12,049 bases of DNA from an uncultured bacterium (GTDB lineage: Bacteria; Patescibacteriota; Minisyncoccia; Phycocordibacterales; Phycocordibacteraceae): the NCBI GenBank assembly GCA_943914435.1, contig CALUBY010000017.1:1-12049 (forward strand). The letters run 5' to 3'. Of this stretch, positions 1 through 5,687 are shown in pieces. The translations under genes were made by a program, and so were the position numbers. Under the pieces are notes generated by a model. That model saw only the letters and a program-made list of their open reading frames with translations. It ran no database searches and was not told the origin of the DNA. Every line of letters starts with the position of its first letter. The first letter of the stretch is position 1.

Positions 1-15
1 TTTTTGTTCACCTAT

Positions 16-42
16 ACCTGATACTCAAAGGTTTGAGTAGGT
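16..42. other. Inverted repeat beyond the 3' end of msrB
   Basis: An 8-bp perfect inverted repeat, TACTCAAA (22-29) and TTTGAGTA (32-39), has a GG centre and extends by ACC/GGT (16-18 with 40-42) across a 3-nt bulge. It lies just past the msrB stop on the minus strand. No T-tract follows in the minus direction, so it is not a canonical intrinsic terminator. It could protect or define the msrB mRNA 3' end. The T-run at 1-5 is on the wrong strand for msrB termination and may belong to a gene outside the window. Confidence 0.45.
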
Positions 43-46
43 GAGA

Positions 47-448
47 CTAGTTCTCATCTTTTGCGAAATCGAGGGCAAGAGAATTAATGCAGTAGCGTTT
101 GCCTCCTGCTTCGATAGGGCCATCATCGAACACGTGTCCCAGGTGACTCCCGCAGTGTTTACAGAAGACCTCAGTGCGTTCCATGTCGTTTGAATGGTCT
201 ATACGGGTGCCAACGTTCTCGGCTACGGCGGGGTTTGTGAAAGACGGCCACCCGCTATTAGAATTGAATTTAGTATCTGAGCTAAAAAGAGGAGTCGCGC
301 ATGCGCGGCATCGATACACACCGTCCTCGTGAGTGTCGACGTAGACTCCTTCCCAGGGAGCCTCGGTTCCTTTCATACGAAGCACCCGATACTCTTCGGG
401 ACTGAGCCGTGTTTTCCATTCTTCTTCTGTGTGCGGGAGAGGATCCAT
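47..448 (-). CDS. msrB: Peptide-methionine (R)-S-oxide reductase MsrB
   Basis: It reduces methionine-R-sulfoxide in oxidised proteins back to methionine, normally with thioredoxin as reductant, and is expected in the cytosol. The 133-residue protein is a single SelR/MsrB domain of normal length. Two CxxC pairs, C47/C50 and C96/C99, form the structural zinc site. The GWPSF motif is at 66-70 and the catalytic cysteine is C120 in RYCINS. The residue just before GWPSF, often a resolving cysteine in two-Cys MsrBs, is Ser65, so this looks like a one-catalytic-Cys form. The ATG at 446-448 is chosen because the family domain starts within about 15 residues of it. An AAGGAG (463-468) is 14 nt upstream, too far for an ideal Shine-Dalgarno, and it overlaps the likely -10. 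The gene is divergent from the VKOR gene and ends in TAG. Confidence 0.95.
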   Translation of the reverse strand: MDPLPHTEEEWKTRLSPEEYRVLRMKGTEAPWEGVYVDTHEDGVYRCRACATPLFSSDTKFNSNSGWPSFTNPAVAENVGTRIDHSNDMERTEVFCKHCGSHLGHVFDDGPIEAGGKRYCINSLALDFAKDEN

Positions 449-465
449 ATAGGTATATGGTACTC

Positions 466-474
466 CTTATATCA
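466..474 (-). promoter_or_regulatory. Predicted extended -10 promoter of msrB
   Basis: Reading the minus strand, TGaTATAAG is an extended -10 element (TGn plus TATAAG, five of six to consensus). It ends 17 nt before the msrB ATG, so transcription would begin about 10 nt upstream of the start codon. No convincing -35 was found. The AAGGAG in the same stretch would then fall outside the mRNA. Confidence 0.4.
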
Positions 475-479
475 AAGAG

Positions 480-509
480 TTGCAGGTAGTACAGCGCACA
501 GGGTAGGAT
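480..509 (+). promoter_or_regulatory. Possible promoter of the VKOR gene
   Basis: TTGCAG (480-485), an 18-nt spacer and TAGGAT (504-509) form a weak sigma70-like pair. The -10 ends 6 nt before the ATG at 516, which would give a leaderless mRNA. The AGGA within it could instead act as a ribosome binding site 7 nt from the ATG. The two readings cannot both hold for one transcript. Confidence 0.28.
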
Positions 510-515
510 TACCGT

Positions 516-953
516 ATGCACCGTACTCTTCTCCTTGCGCTCATAAGTATTCTTGCCATGGCAGGAGTTGCTGATTCTTGGTATCTCTTTCAAAGTGCGG
601 TCCAGGGCACGGCACTCGCCTGCGATATAGGGGCGGGTCTTGATGGATGTAACACGGTTGCGCAAAGTGCGTACTCGAGGCTCTTTGATATACCGCTCGG
701 ACTCTACGGCGTCGGATTTTTTGGTTTGATGCTTGCGGCGAGTATTGCGCTTCTCTCCTTTCCCTCAAAAGGACTATACGCTGCTCTCCTCATTGCCTCG
801 GTCGTTGGGGCGGTGGCTTCTGTCATCTTCTTGTTTATTCAGGCATTTCTTATCCAGGCATTTTGCATCTATTGCGCTCTTTCGGCAGCAATTGCATTCT
901 CTCTTTTTTGGCTTGCCTATGTCCTTTGGAAGCGCTTCGGCGTGCCACGATAG
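516..953 (+). CDS. Vitamin K epoxide reductase (VKOR) family membrane protein
   Basis: Bacterial VKOR homologues replace DsbB: they re-oxidise a DsbA-like thiol oxidase outside the membrane and pass the electrons to quinone. The 145-residue protein has the expected four-helix layout, with hydrophobic segments at roughly 4-24, 61-81, 87-109 and 112-137. All four functional cysteines are present: the loop pair C36 and C45, and the active-site CIYC at 117-120 at the start of the last helix. It is a bare VKOR domain without the thioredoxin-like fusion found in some bacteria, and no DsbA-like partner is encoded nearby. The ATG at 516 places helix 1 at the N-terminus as the family requires. The TAG stop (951-953) lies inside the terminator stem that follows. 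Divergent msrB shares the upstream 67 bp. Confidence 0.9.
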   Translation: MHRTLLLALISILAMAGVADSWYLFQSAVQGTALACDIGAGLDGCNTVAQSAYSRLFDIPLGLYGVGFFGLMLAASIALLSFPSKGLYAALLIASVVGAVASVIFLFIQAFLIQAFCIYCALSAAIAFSLFWLAYVLWKRFGVPR

Positions 954-974
954 GGTCTCGAAAGACCCTCTTTT
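952..974 (+). terminator. Intrinsic terminator of the VKOR gene
   Basis: AGGGTCT (952-958) and AGACCCT (963-969) form a perfect 7-bp stem closed by a CGAA tetraloop, followed by CTTTT (970-974). The stem includes the VKOR stop codon. The T-tract is short and interrupted, so termination may be incomplete. Confidence 0.65.
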
Positions 975-988
975 GCTTGTTTGAGACG

Positions 989-997
989 TGCTACTAT
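989..997 (+). promoter_or_regulatory. Predicted extended -10 promoter of the solenoid-bcp-nth operon
   Basis: TGcTACTAT is an extended -10 (TGn plus TACTAT) ending 18 nt before the ATG at 1016, predicting a leader of about 11 nt. No good -35 is visible. The 10-mer GTGCTACTAT (988-997) recurs exactly in front of the MFS gene on the other strand. Confidence 0.42.
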
Positions 998-1013
998 GGG
1001 TCCATACAGACCC
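998..1013 (+). other. Small hairpin abutting the solenoid-gene start codon
   Basis: GGGTC (998-1002) and GACCC (1009-1013) pair around a 6-nt loop, ending 2 nt before the ATG. Its arms can also pair with the arms of the upstream terminator at 952-969. No Shine-Dalgarno sequence is present here. Confidence 0.35.
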
Positions 1014-1015
1014 CT

Positions 1016-2191
1016 ATGCGTATATTCCTCGCCACAGTACTGCTCGCGGGACTTCCTCTAAGCGCTTCTGCCGCAACGTTTCTTACTGCCCGTACGCTTG
1101 TTGTTACCGAGCCTATAGAAGGAAACGCGTACTTTGCAGGTACCGATGTGTCGGTGACCCGTGCTCTCCCTGAAGACCTTATGGCGGCGGGAGGTACCCT
1201 TAGTCTTGTTGCTCCTGTTGCGGGAGACGTTTCGCTTGTGGGAGGAACCCTCACCATTCAAGAAGCGGTGGGAGGAGACGTGCGTGCGGCAGCGGGACGT
1301 ATCATCGTGAACGCACCCGTATCAGGCGACTTAATACTTGCAGGAGGAACCATAACAGCATCTTCAACCGCTCTTGATACACGAATAATTGGAGGCACGG
1401 TACGAGTATCAGGAAGTGGAGGGGATGCAGTGCTGTATGGTGCGGACGTACATTTGTCCGGTCATTTCAAGGGAAGTGTTGAGGTGATAGCGTCAGACAC
1501 GCTTTCCATTGAAGAGGGCACTATTATTGATGGCACCTTACGGTATGACGCTCCGCAAGAAGTTGCGTTGCCCGAAACGGCCACTGTTACGGGAGGAGTA
1601 ACGTATACCGGTCGCTCATCGTATTTGCCAACGGTTGAGGAAGCACAGACTTTTGCTATTGCCGGCGCGAGTGTGTTGCTTGTAGTACGTATTCTTGCCG
1701 TACTTATCGCTGCGTCGTTGCTTGCGGGACTATTCCCGGTCTTTTCTCAAATGGTCGTTAATCGCACGTTGACCCGAACTCCTGGGCGATTTATTCTCTT
1801 GGCACTTCTTGGGTTTGCAACAGTGTGTGCGGTTCCGGTGCTTATATTCATACTGCTCGTGTCGTTCGTTGGTATTGCGCTTGCGATGCTTCTTGCAACG
1901 GCGTACCTACTCCTTCTTATGCTTGGATACCTCTACGCAGGCATACTCGTGGGTGCGGCACTTGGACGTGGTCTCCTTAAGAAAGAGCAGATTACCTGGA
2001 AACTTGCTCTCCTTGGAATGCTTGCGCTCTATGTAATTACAACGGTACCCGTTTTCGGTGGCATTCTCGCGTTCGTGCTCTTCCTTGCGAGTACCGGAGC
2101 TATTGTTGCTATAGCGTACCGTTTTGCGTTTGGTCGAACGCTTGAGGACGATTCTCTAGAAGAGAGTACACCGCGTTCACTACCTGAATAA
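1016..2191 (+). CDS. Secreted-side beta-solenoid (bactofilin-like) protein with multi-pass membrane tail
   Basis: I do not know its function. The 391-residue protein starts with a signal peptide (hydrophobic 3-15, likely cut after ASA near 17-19). Residues 34-118 are five consecutive 17-residue repeats with a GD...GGT pattern, and less regular repeats continue to about 175, as expected of a right-handed beta-helix like bactofilins or polymer-forming domains. A linker leads to a membrane region with four or five helices (about 218-240, 260-283, 286-308, 330-368), and the tail is short and acidic. The solenoid should lie outside the cytoplasmic membrane. ATG 1016 is preferred: the open frame runs back to 863, but only by overlapping VKOR and hiding the signal peptide. 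The stop overlaps the peroxiredoxin start by one base (TAATG), implying translational coupling. Confidence 0.75.
   Translation: MRIFLATVLLAGLPLSASAATFLTARTLVVTEPIEGNAYFAGTDVSVTRALPEDLMAAGGTLSLVAPVAGDVSLVGGTLTIQEAVGGDVRAAAGRIIVNAPVSGDLILAGGTITASSTALDTRIIGGTVRVSGSGGDAVLYGADVHLSGHFKGSVEVIASDTLSIEEGTIIDGTLRYDAPQEVALPETATVTGGVTYTGRSSYLPTVEEAQTFAIAGASVLLVVRILAVLIAASLLAGLFPVFSQMVVNRTLTRTPGRFILLALLGFATVCAVPVLIFILLVSFVGIALAMLLATAYLLLLMLGYLYAGILVGAALGRGLLKKEQITWKLALLGMLALYVITTVPVFGGILAFVLFLASTGAIVAIAYRFAFGRTLEDDSLEESTPRSLPE
1115..1369 (+). repeat. Five tandem 17-codon solenoid repeats
   Basis: Protein residues 34-50, 51-67, 68-84, 85-101 and 102-118 align without gaps. Position 3-4 of each unit is GN, ED or GD and positions 8-11 approximate aGGT, with alternating hydrophobic residues between. 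The repeat is clear in the protein but diverged in the DNA, so it reflects fold constraint rather than recent duplication. Confidence 0.7.
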
Positions 2192-2655
2192 TGCTAGCTC
2201 TAGGATCTCTCGCACCTGATTTCACGCTCTCCGACCAGGACGGAGTGTCTCATACGCTCTCATCTCATACGGGGAGTCGTGTTCTTTTGTATTTTTATCC
2301 AAAAGACGATACGCCGGGCTGCACAAAACAGGCCTGCGCGCTTCGTGATGTGTTTCCTGACCTTACCGCGCTTGATGCGATTGTCTTTGGTATTTCGAGC
2401 GACTCCGTCACCAGTCATAAGAAGTTTGCAGATAAGTATGGACTTCCGTTTACGCTTTTGGCAGATGAAGACCATCGGGTGTCTGAGCAGTATGGCGTGT
2501 GGGGTACGAAGAGAATGGCAGGAAAGGAGTATCAAGGAATTTCCCGTACTTCTTTTCTTATTGATAGAGATGGCACGGTCTTGAAGATATACACCAACGT
2601 GAAGCCCGACCAGCATGCGAATGACGTGCTTTCGGATCTTCGTGCGCATGCGTAA
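2191..2655 (+). CDS. bcp: Peroxiredoxin of the BCP/PrxQ type (thioredoxin-dependent peroxidase)
   Basis: It reduces hydrogen peroxide and organic hydroperoxides, being recycled by thioredoxin in the cytosol. The 154 residues are full length for the family. The active-site block at 37-49 carries the peroxidatic cysteine C44 in the TPGCT motif, and the resolving cysteine C49 five residues later, the classic atypical two-Cys BCP spacing. The conserved Arg lies in the ISRTSFLID stretch near 119. The start codon shares its A with the stop of the solenoid gene, and the end overlaps the nth start by 8 nt, so it is the middle gene of a coupled operon. No Shine-Dalgarno precedes it. It is the third thiol-redox gene of the region after msrB and VKOR. 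Confidence 0.95.
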   Translation: MLALGSLAPDFTLSDQDGVSHTLSSHTGSRVLLYFYPKDDTPGCTKQACALRDVFPDLTALDAIVFGISSDSVTSHKKFADKYGLPFTLLADEDHRVSEQYGVWGTKRMAGKEYQGISRTSFLIDRDGTVLKIYTNVKPDQHANDVLSDLRAHA

Positions 2656-3331
2656 TGACATATCGTCGCTTTCAACCGAAGATGAGCGTCGGAGACGCGC
2701 TGCACGTATTCTTCGGTATCTGAAGAAGACCTATCCTGTTCCAAAGACTGAGCTACAGTACACAACCCCTATTCAGCTTGTCGTGGCAGTAATGCTCTCG
2801 GCACAGTCTACCGACGTGCGAGTAAATACGGTAACGAGCACTCTCTATAAGAAATATAAAACCGTACGTGATTTTGCTCAGGCGGACGCGAGCATTTTTA
2901 TGAACGAACTTTCATCTATCACGTTCTATAGAAATAAAGCACGCCATATCATTGCTACAGCAGCTATCATTGAGGATACTTTTAAAGGAGTAGTGCCGAA
3001 CACAGAAAAGGAACTCGTGGCACTCCCTGGTATTGGGTATAAAACAGCCCACGTTATTTTAGGGGAGCTCTATGGCATATGGGAGGGTATCCCTACCGAT
3101 ACTCATGTGCGTAGGTTTGCGCGTAAATTTGACCTAACGTCTCGCACAGAGCTTACGGCGATATCAAAAGATCTGGAGAAACTCATTCCAAAAAATGATT
3201 GGAAGTATGTAAATAACGGCCTGGTACTTTATGGACGGTATGTGTGTAAAGCCCTCCCACACGCGTGTGAGAATCACCCACTCACAAAGCTCTGGCCTCC
3301 AGCCGCGCATCGCTGGCCTGCATCGAAGTAG
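2648..3331 (+). CDS. nth: Endonuclease III-like DNA glycosylase with an incomplete Fe-S motif
   Basis: Endonuclease III removes oxidised pyrimidines and nicks the abasic site during base-excision repair. The 227-residue protein has the HhH-GPD fold: LSAQSTD at 50-56, the helix-hairpin-helix LPGIGYKTA at 126-134 with catalytic Lys132, and the catalytic Asp151 in PTDTHV. The C-terminal [4Fe-4S] motif, normally C-x6-C-x2-C-x5-C, is broken: C200 and C207 remain at the right spacing, but the third position is His210 and no fourth cysteine follows (residues 213-227 lack Cys). Enzyme activity is still plausible because both catalytic residues are present; cluster binding is doubtful. ATG 2648 is preferred to an in-frame ATG at 2615, which would lie deep inside bcp. 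Even so it overlaps bcp by 8 nt. TAG stop. Confidence 0.88.
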   Translation: MRNDISSLSTEDERRRRAARILRYLKKTYPVPKTELQYTTPIQLVVAVMLSAQSTDVRVNTVTSTLYKKYKTVRDFAQADASIFMNELSSITFYRNKARHIIATAAIIEDTFKGVVPNTEKELVALPGIGYKTAHVILGELYGIWEGIPTDTHVRRFARKFDLTSRTELTAISKDLEKLIPKNDWKYVNNGLVLYGRYVCKALPHACENHPLTKLWPPAAHRWPASK

Positions 3332-3354
3332 CAATTTCAGTATATGAAGAGGGG

Positions 3355-3373
3355 GTGAGGCTTTTGGTCTCAC
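3355..3373 (+). other. Weak hairpin downstream of nth
   Basis: GTGAGGC (3355-3361) can pair with GTCTCAC (3367-3373) through seven pairs, including one G-T wobble, around a 5-nt loop. No T-run follows, so it is at best a poor terminator. It lies 24 nt after the nth stop and upstream of the next promoter. Confidence 0.3.
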
Positions 3374-3394
3374 ATTCGCGCCCGCAGAGCCGTT

Positions 3395-3403
3395 TGGTAT
3401 ACT
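3395..3403 (+). promoter_or_regulatory. Predicted extended -10 promoter of the pspC-mutY unit
   Basis: TGgTATACT is a good extended -10 (five of six in the hexamer). It ends 8 nt before the ATG at 3412, so transcription should start within 1-2 nt of the start codon. The -35 region is unremarkable, as is common for extended -10 promoters. Confidence 0.5.
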
Positions 3404-3411
3404 TAGCCTAT

Positions 3412-3654
3412 ATGGATAAAAAACTCTATCGCAGTCGAACGAATCGAATGGTGGCAGGAGTTATGGGAGGTCTCGGTGACTTCTTTGGCGTTGACCCCGT
3501 ACTTCTTCGCCTCGGGTACCTCATTCTGACGGTCTTTACGGGCTTTATTCCGGGTATGGTCGGATACGTGTTGGCTATTGTCATTGTGCCTGAAGCACCA
3601 CTCGTGACCCCCTCAGAGCCTGTGCGTGCAGACAATGACACCAGCGCGGTTTAG
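3412..3654 (+). CDS. PspC-domain small membrane protein
   Basis: This is an 80-residue protein of the PspC family, known from the phage-shock response as a membrane sensor or anchor but also common as a stand-alone protein of unknown role. It shows the family pattern: KLYRS near the N-terminus, GVMGGLGDFFGVDP around 16-29, then a hydrophobic segment (about 33-58) that could form one long or two short membrane passes, ending in VPE. The last 20 residues are polar. The frame opens at a GTG at 3355, but ATG 3412 begins exactly where the domain does and sits just after a -10 element. The 3' end overlaps the mutY-like gene by 20 nt. No other phage-shock gene (PspA, PspB) is in the window. Confidence 0.85.
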   Translation: MDKKLYRSRTNRMVAGVMGGLGDFFGVDPVLLRLGYLILTVFTGFIPGMVGYVLAIVIVPEAPLVTPSEPVRADNDTSAV

Positions 3655-4444
3655 GAACCTTGTTCTCGGTCACTACGAACGAGAAGGAAGACATGATCTT
3701 CCTTGGAGAAAAACCAAGGACGCGTATCGCATTCTGGTGTCTGAGGTGATGCTGCAGCAGACACAGGTAGAGCGCGTGATTCCTTTTTATACGGCATTCC
3801 TAAAATCGTTTCCAACGGTTCGTTCGCTCGCCGAAGCGCCTTTATCATCGGTTCTTTTGCATTGGCAAGGCCTTGGATACAATCGACGCGCAAAGATGCT
3901 GCATGAGGCAGCAAAAAAAGTAGTAGAAGAACACGCGGGGAAGATGCCCGTATCAGTTCCTGTCCTTGAGTCACTACCCGGGGTGGGATTCTATACGGCA
4001 CGTGCGGTTGCTGCCTTTGCTCAAAATACAGACGTGGTATTTGTAGAAACGAATCTTCGCACGGCCGTTATCCATCACTTTTTTCCTGACGAAGAACAGG
4101 TCGCGGATGCGCGCGTTGCGGAAATACTTGAGAAAGCGCTTCCAAAGGGAAACGCGCGTCTTTGGTATTCCGCTCTCATGGACTATGGGTCATATCTCAA
4201 GCGGTCAGGAGTACGGGTAAACGCTAAAAGTAAGGGATATATGAAGCAGTCAACGTTCTCGGGTTCGGGGCGTGAGGCAAGAGGTGCGATACTGCGGTCT
4301 CTTTCTAAAGGTTCTCAGAAAAAACCCTACCTTCTTGGGATGCTGGGAGACTCTCGGAAAGAGCAGGTGGGTATCATGCTTGAAAAGCTGGTACGGGAAG
4401 GTTTAGTTGAGAAGCAGCGAACAGGCTACCGTCTACCTTCCTAA
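3635..4444 (+). CDS. mutY: MutY-like HhH-GPD adenine glycosylase lacking the Fe-S cluster and 8-oxoG domain
   Basis: MutY removes adenine mispaired with 8-oxoguanine. From ATG 3635 the protein has 269 residues. The catalytic domain (1-200) carries SEVMLQQTQV with Glu37, the GLGYNRRAKMLH segment at 79-90, the HhH LPGVGFYTA at 114-122, and VETNLR at 137-142. E. coli numbering is matched exactly, so Glu37 is the general acid while the position of catalytic Asp138 is Glu. There is no cysteine in the whole protein, so the MutY [4Fe-4S] cluster is absent. Instead of the NUDIX-like 8-oxoG recognition domain, about 60 C-terminal residues (211-269) look like a winged helix. A GTG at 3626 is an alternative start. 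It overlaps pspC by 20 nt and shares 4 nt with the converging MFS gene. Substrate specificity is therefore uncertain. Confidence 0.82.
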   Translation: MTPARFRNLVLGHYEREGRHDLPWRKTKDAYRILVSEVMLQQTQVERVIPFYTAFLKSFPTVRSLAEAPLSSVLLHWQGLGYNRRAKMLHEAAKKVVEEHAGKMPVSVPVLESLPGVGFYTARAVAAFAQNTDVVFVETNLRTAVIHHFFPDEEQVADARVAEILEKALPKGNARLWYSALMDYGSYLKRSGVRVNAKSKGYMKQSTFSGSGREARGAILRSLSKGSQKKPYLLGMLGDSRKEQVGIMLEKLVREGLVEKQRTGYRLPS

Positions 4445-5595
4445 CGAACGTCGCGAAGAGGGATCGTAAAGATAACGCCAAAGGCAACAATCAGTGCACC
4501 TGAGACGAGGAAGAAGGCGACATAGTTACCGGTAAGAAGAAGCGCACTTGCGAATAGAGGTGCTATGAGAGCGCCAACGGGACGCATCATGCGAAAGACA
4601 CTTATCGTGCTTGCATCCTGTTCTGAAACGCGACGGAAAAAGTGACCCTCAACCATAGCCTCAGCAAGAGCAGCCCCAATACGGGATACGCAGAGTATGG
4701 CGGCAATGGCCCAGAGAGATGTTTGGGCGGTAATAAGCGCAATACCTGCGAATGCGATACCGGTAATAATAAAACCCGCAATCATAAGCTCTTTGTCGCC
4801 GAGCCAGCGATCAGCAATGTAGCCCGCCGGGTACTCAACAAAAAGAAAAGGAGTAAGCATGATTGCAAAAATCCATCCGAGGTCACTCCACGAAAACCCA
4901 AGGACCGTATGAAGATAGAGGGGTATGTAGAGAGGGGCAAGGTGGAAGAAGAACTGAAGTACGCCGTTCCCAAGTATGGCCGCACGCATGTCAGGGTCTG
5001 ACCATAGGCAGAAACAGGTGGCAAGAATTTTTGGAAGATGCGGAGGCTCTCCTTCAGGAAGCGGCTCAAATAATAAGAGCGTTATAAAAGGAGTGAGGGA
5101 AAGTGCTGCGGCAAGGAACACGCGCTCATAAGCATCTGAGCCGTCGAGAATGTATCCGGTTATGAGAGGCGCAAGAATGAGTGCAAAGTTTCCATAGGTC
5201 AAAAACAGGGTACGTACGCGACCGGTCGAGCCCTCTTCTGTAGTCGCCGCTTCAAGTAAGAGATCGAGCTGATAGGCGATGAGAGGAGAAAGGGCACAGC
5301 TTAGGGCAATACAGACAATGGCAAAGAGTAACGAAGGATAGAGCGTGAGGGTAAAGATGCTCACTGCCTGTATACACGCAAGTACGATGGCAAGCCGCCT
5401 CGGCCCGTGTTTCTTAACGAGGTGAGGAATGAACGGGAAGGCGGTTAATGTTATGACTGCACCAAGAGATACGACGAGCCCCACCTGACTTTCTGGTATG
5501 AAAAGCGCCAGGTACGGCGTTATCACATACACTATGAGGAAGAAGTGCGCAGCTCCGAAGAAGTTCGCAAAAGATAGAACGGTACGTGGATGCAT
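4441..5595 (-). CDS. Major facilitator superfamily (MFS) transporter
   Basis: A secondary transporter of the cytoplasmic membrane; substrate unknown. The 384 residues contain about 12 hydrophobic helices in two halves of six, split by a charged cytosolic loop around 178-190. Motif A-like sequences follow helix 2 (KKHGPRR, 61-67) and helix 8 (GYIADRWLGDKE, 258-269). Length and layout are normal for MFS_1. No binding protein or regulator adjoins it to suggest a ligand. The ATG (5593-5595) follows a strong extended -10 almost directly, so the mRNA should be leaderless. An inverted repeat overlaps the promoter and could be an operator. Its TAG stop (4441-4443) interlocks with the TAA of the convergent mutY-like gene, with no terminator visible between them. 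Confidence 0.88.
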   Translation of the reverse strand: MHPRTVLSFANFFGAAHFFLIVYVITPYLALFIPESQVGLVVSLGAVITLTAFPFIPHLVKKHGPRRLAIVLACIQAVSIFTLTLYPSLLFAIVCIALSCALSPLIAYQLDLLLEAATTEEGSTGRVRTLFLTYGNFALILAPLITGYILDGSDAYERVFLAAALSLTPFITLLLFEPLPEGEPPHLPKILATCFCLWSDPDMRAAILGNGVLQFFFHLAPLYIPLYLHTVLGFSWSDLGWIFAIMLTPFLFVEYPAGYIADRWLGDKELMIAGFIITGIAFAGIALITAQTSLWAIAAILCVSRIGAALAEAMVEGHFFRRVSEQDASTISVFRMMRPVGALIAPLFASALLLTGNYVAFFLVSGALIVAFGVIFTIPLRDVR

Positions 5596-5600
5596 TACCG

Positions 5601-5628
5601 CTTATAGTAGCACCAGCGAGAAGGTGCT
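5601..5628 (-). promoter_or_regulatory. Promoter of the MFS gene with overlapping inverted repeat
   Basis: On the minus strand TGcTACTATAAG (5612-5601) offers an extended -10 (TACTAT) or TATAAG, ending 5-8 nt before the ATG, which predicts a leaderless transcript. AGCACC (5609-5614) and GGTGCT (5623-5628) form a 6-bp inverted repeat with 8-nt spacing that overlaps the upstream edge of the -10. It could bind a repressor or be a small hairpin. Confidence 0.45.
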
Positions 5629-5638
5629 CTGGCTCATA

Positions 5639-5678
5639 AAAGAAAAAGCGCCACACATATGTGTGGCGCTTTTTCTTT
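5639..5678. terminator. Bidirectional intrinsic terminator (40-bp perfect palindrome) after RNase J
   Basis: Positions 5639-5658 are the exact reverse complement of 5659-5678. The core stem GCGCCACAC/GTGTGGCGC is flanked by an A-run on one side and a T-run on the other, so it should terminate in both directions. It lies 9 nt past the RNase J stop codon and insulates the MFS gene, which has its own promoter. Confidence 0.92.
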
Positions 5679-5687
5679 CGTTACTCC

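Noticed and set aside
1..46. Intrinsic terminator for msrB
   Set aside because: The inverted repeat at 16-42 is real, but in the msrB direction it is followed by an A-rich tract rather than T residues.
863..1015. Upstream in-frame extension of the solenoid gene
   Set aside because: It would overlap the VKOR gene by 91 nt and run through the terminator, and it would bury the signal peptide that begins at ATG 1016.
3355..3411. GTG start giving a longer PspC protein
   Set aside because: The added residues are not part of the PspC domain, the stretch forms a hairpin, and the predicted transcription start is next to ATG 3412.
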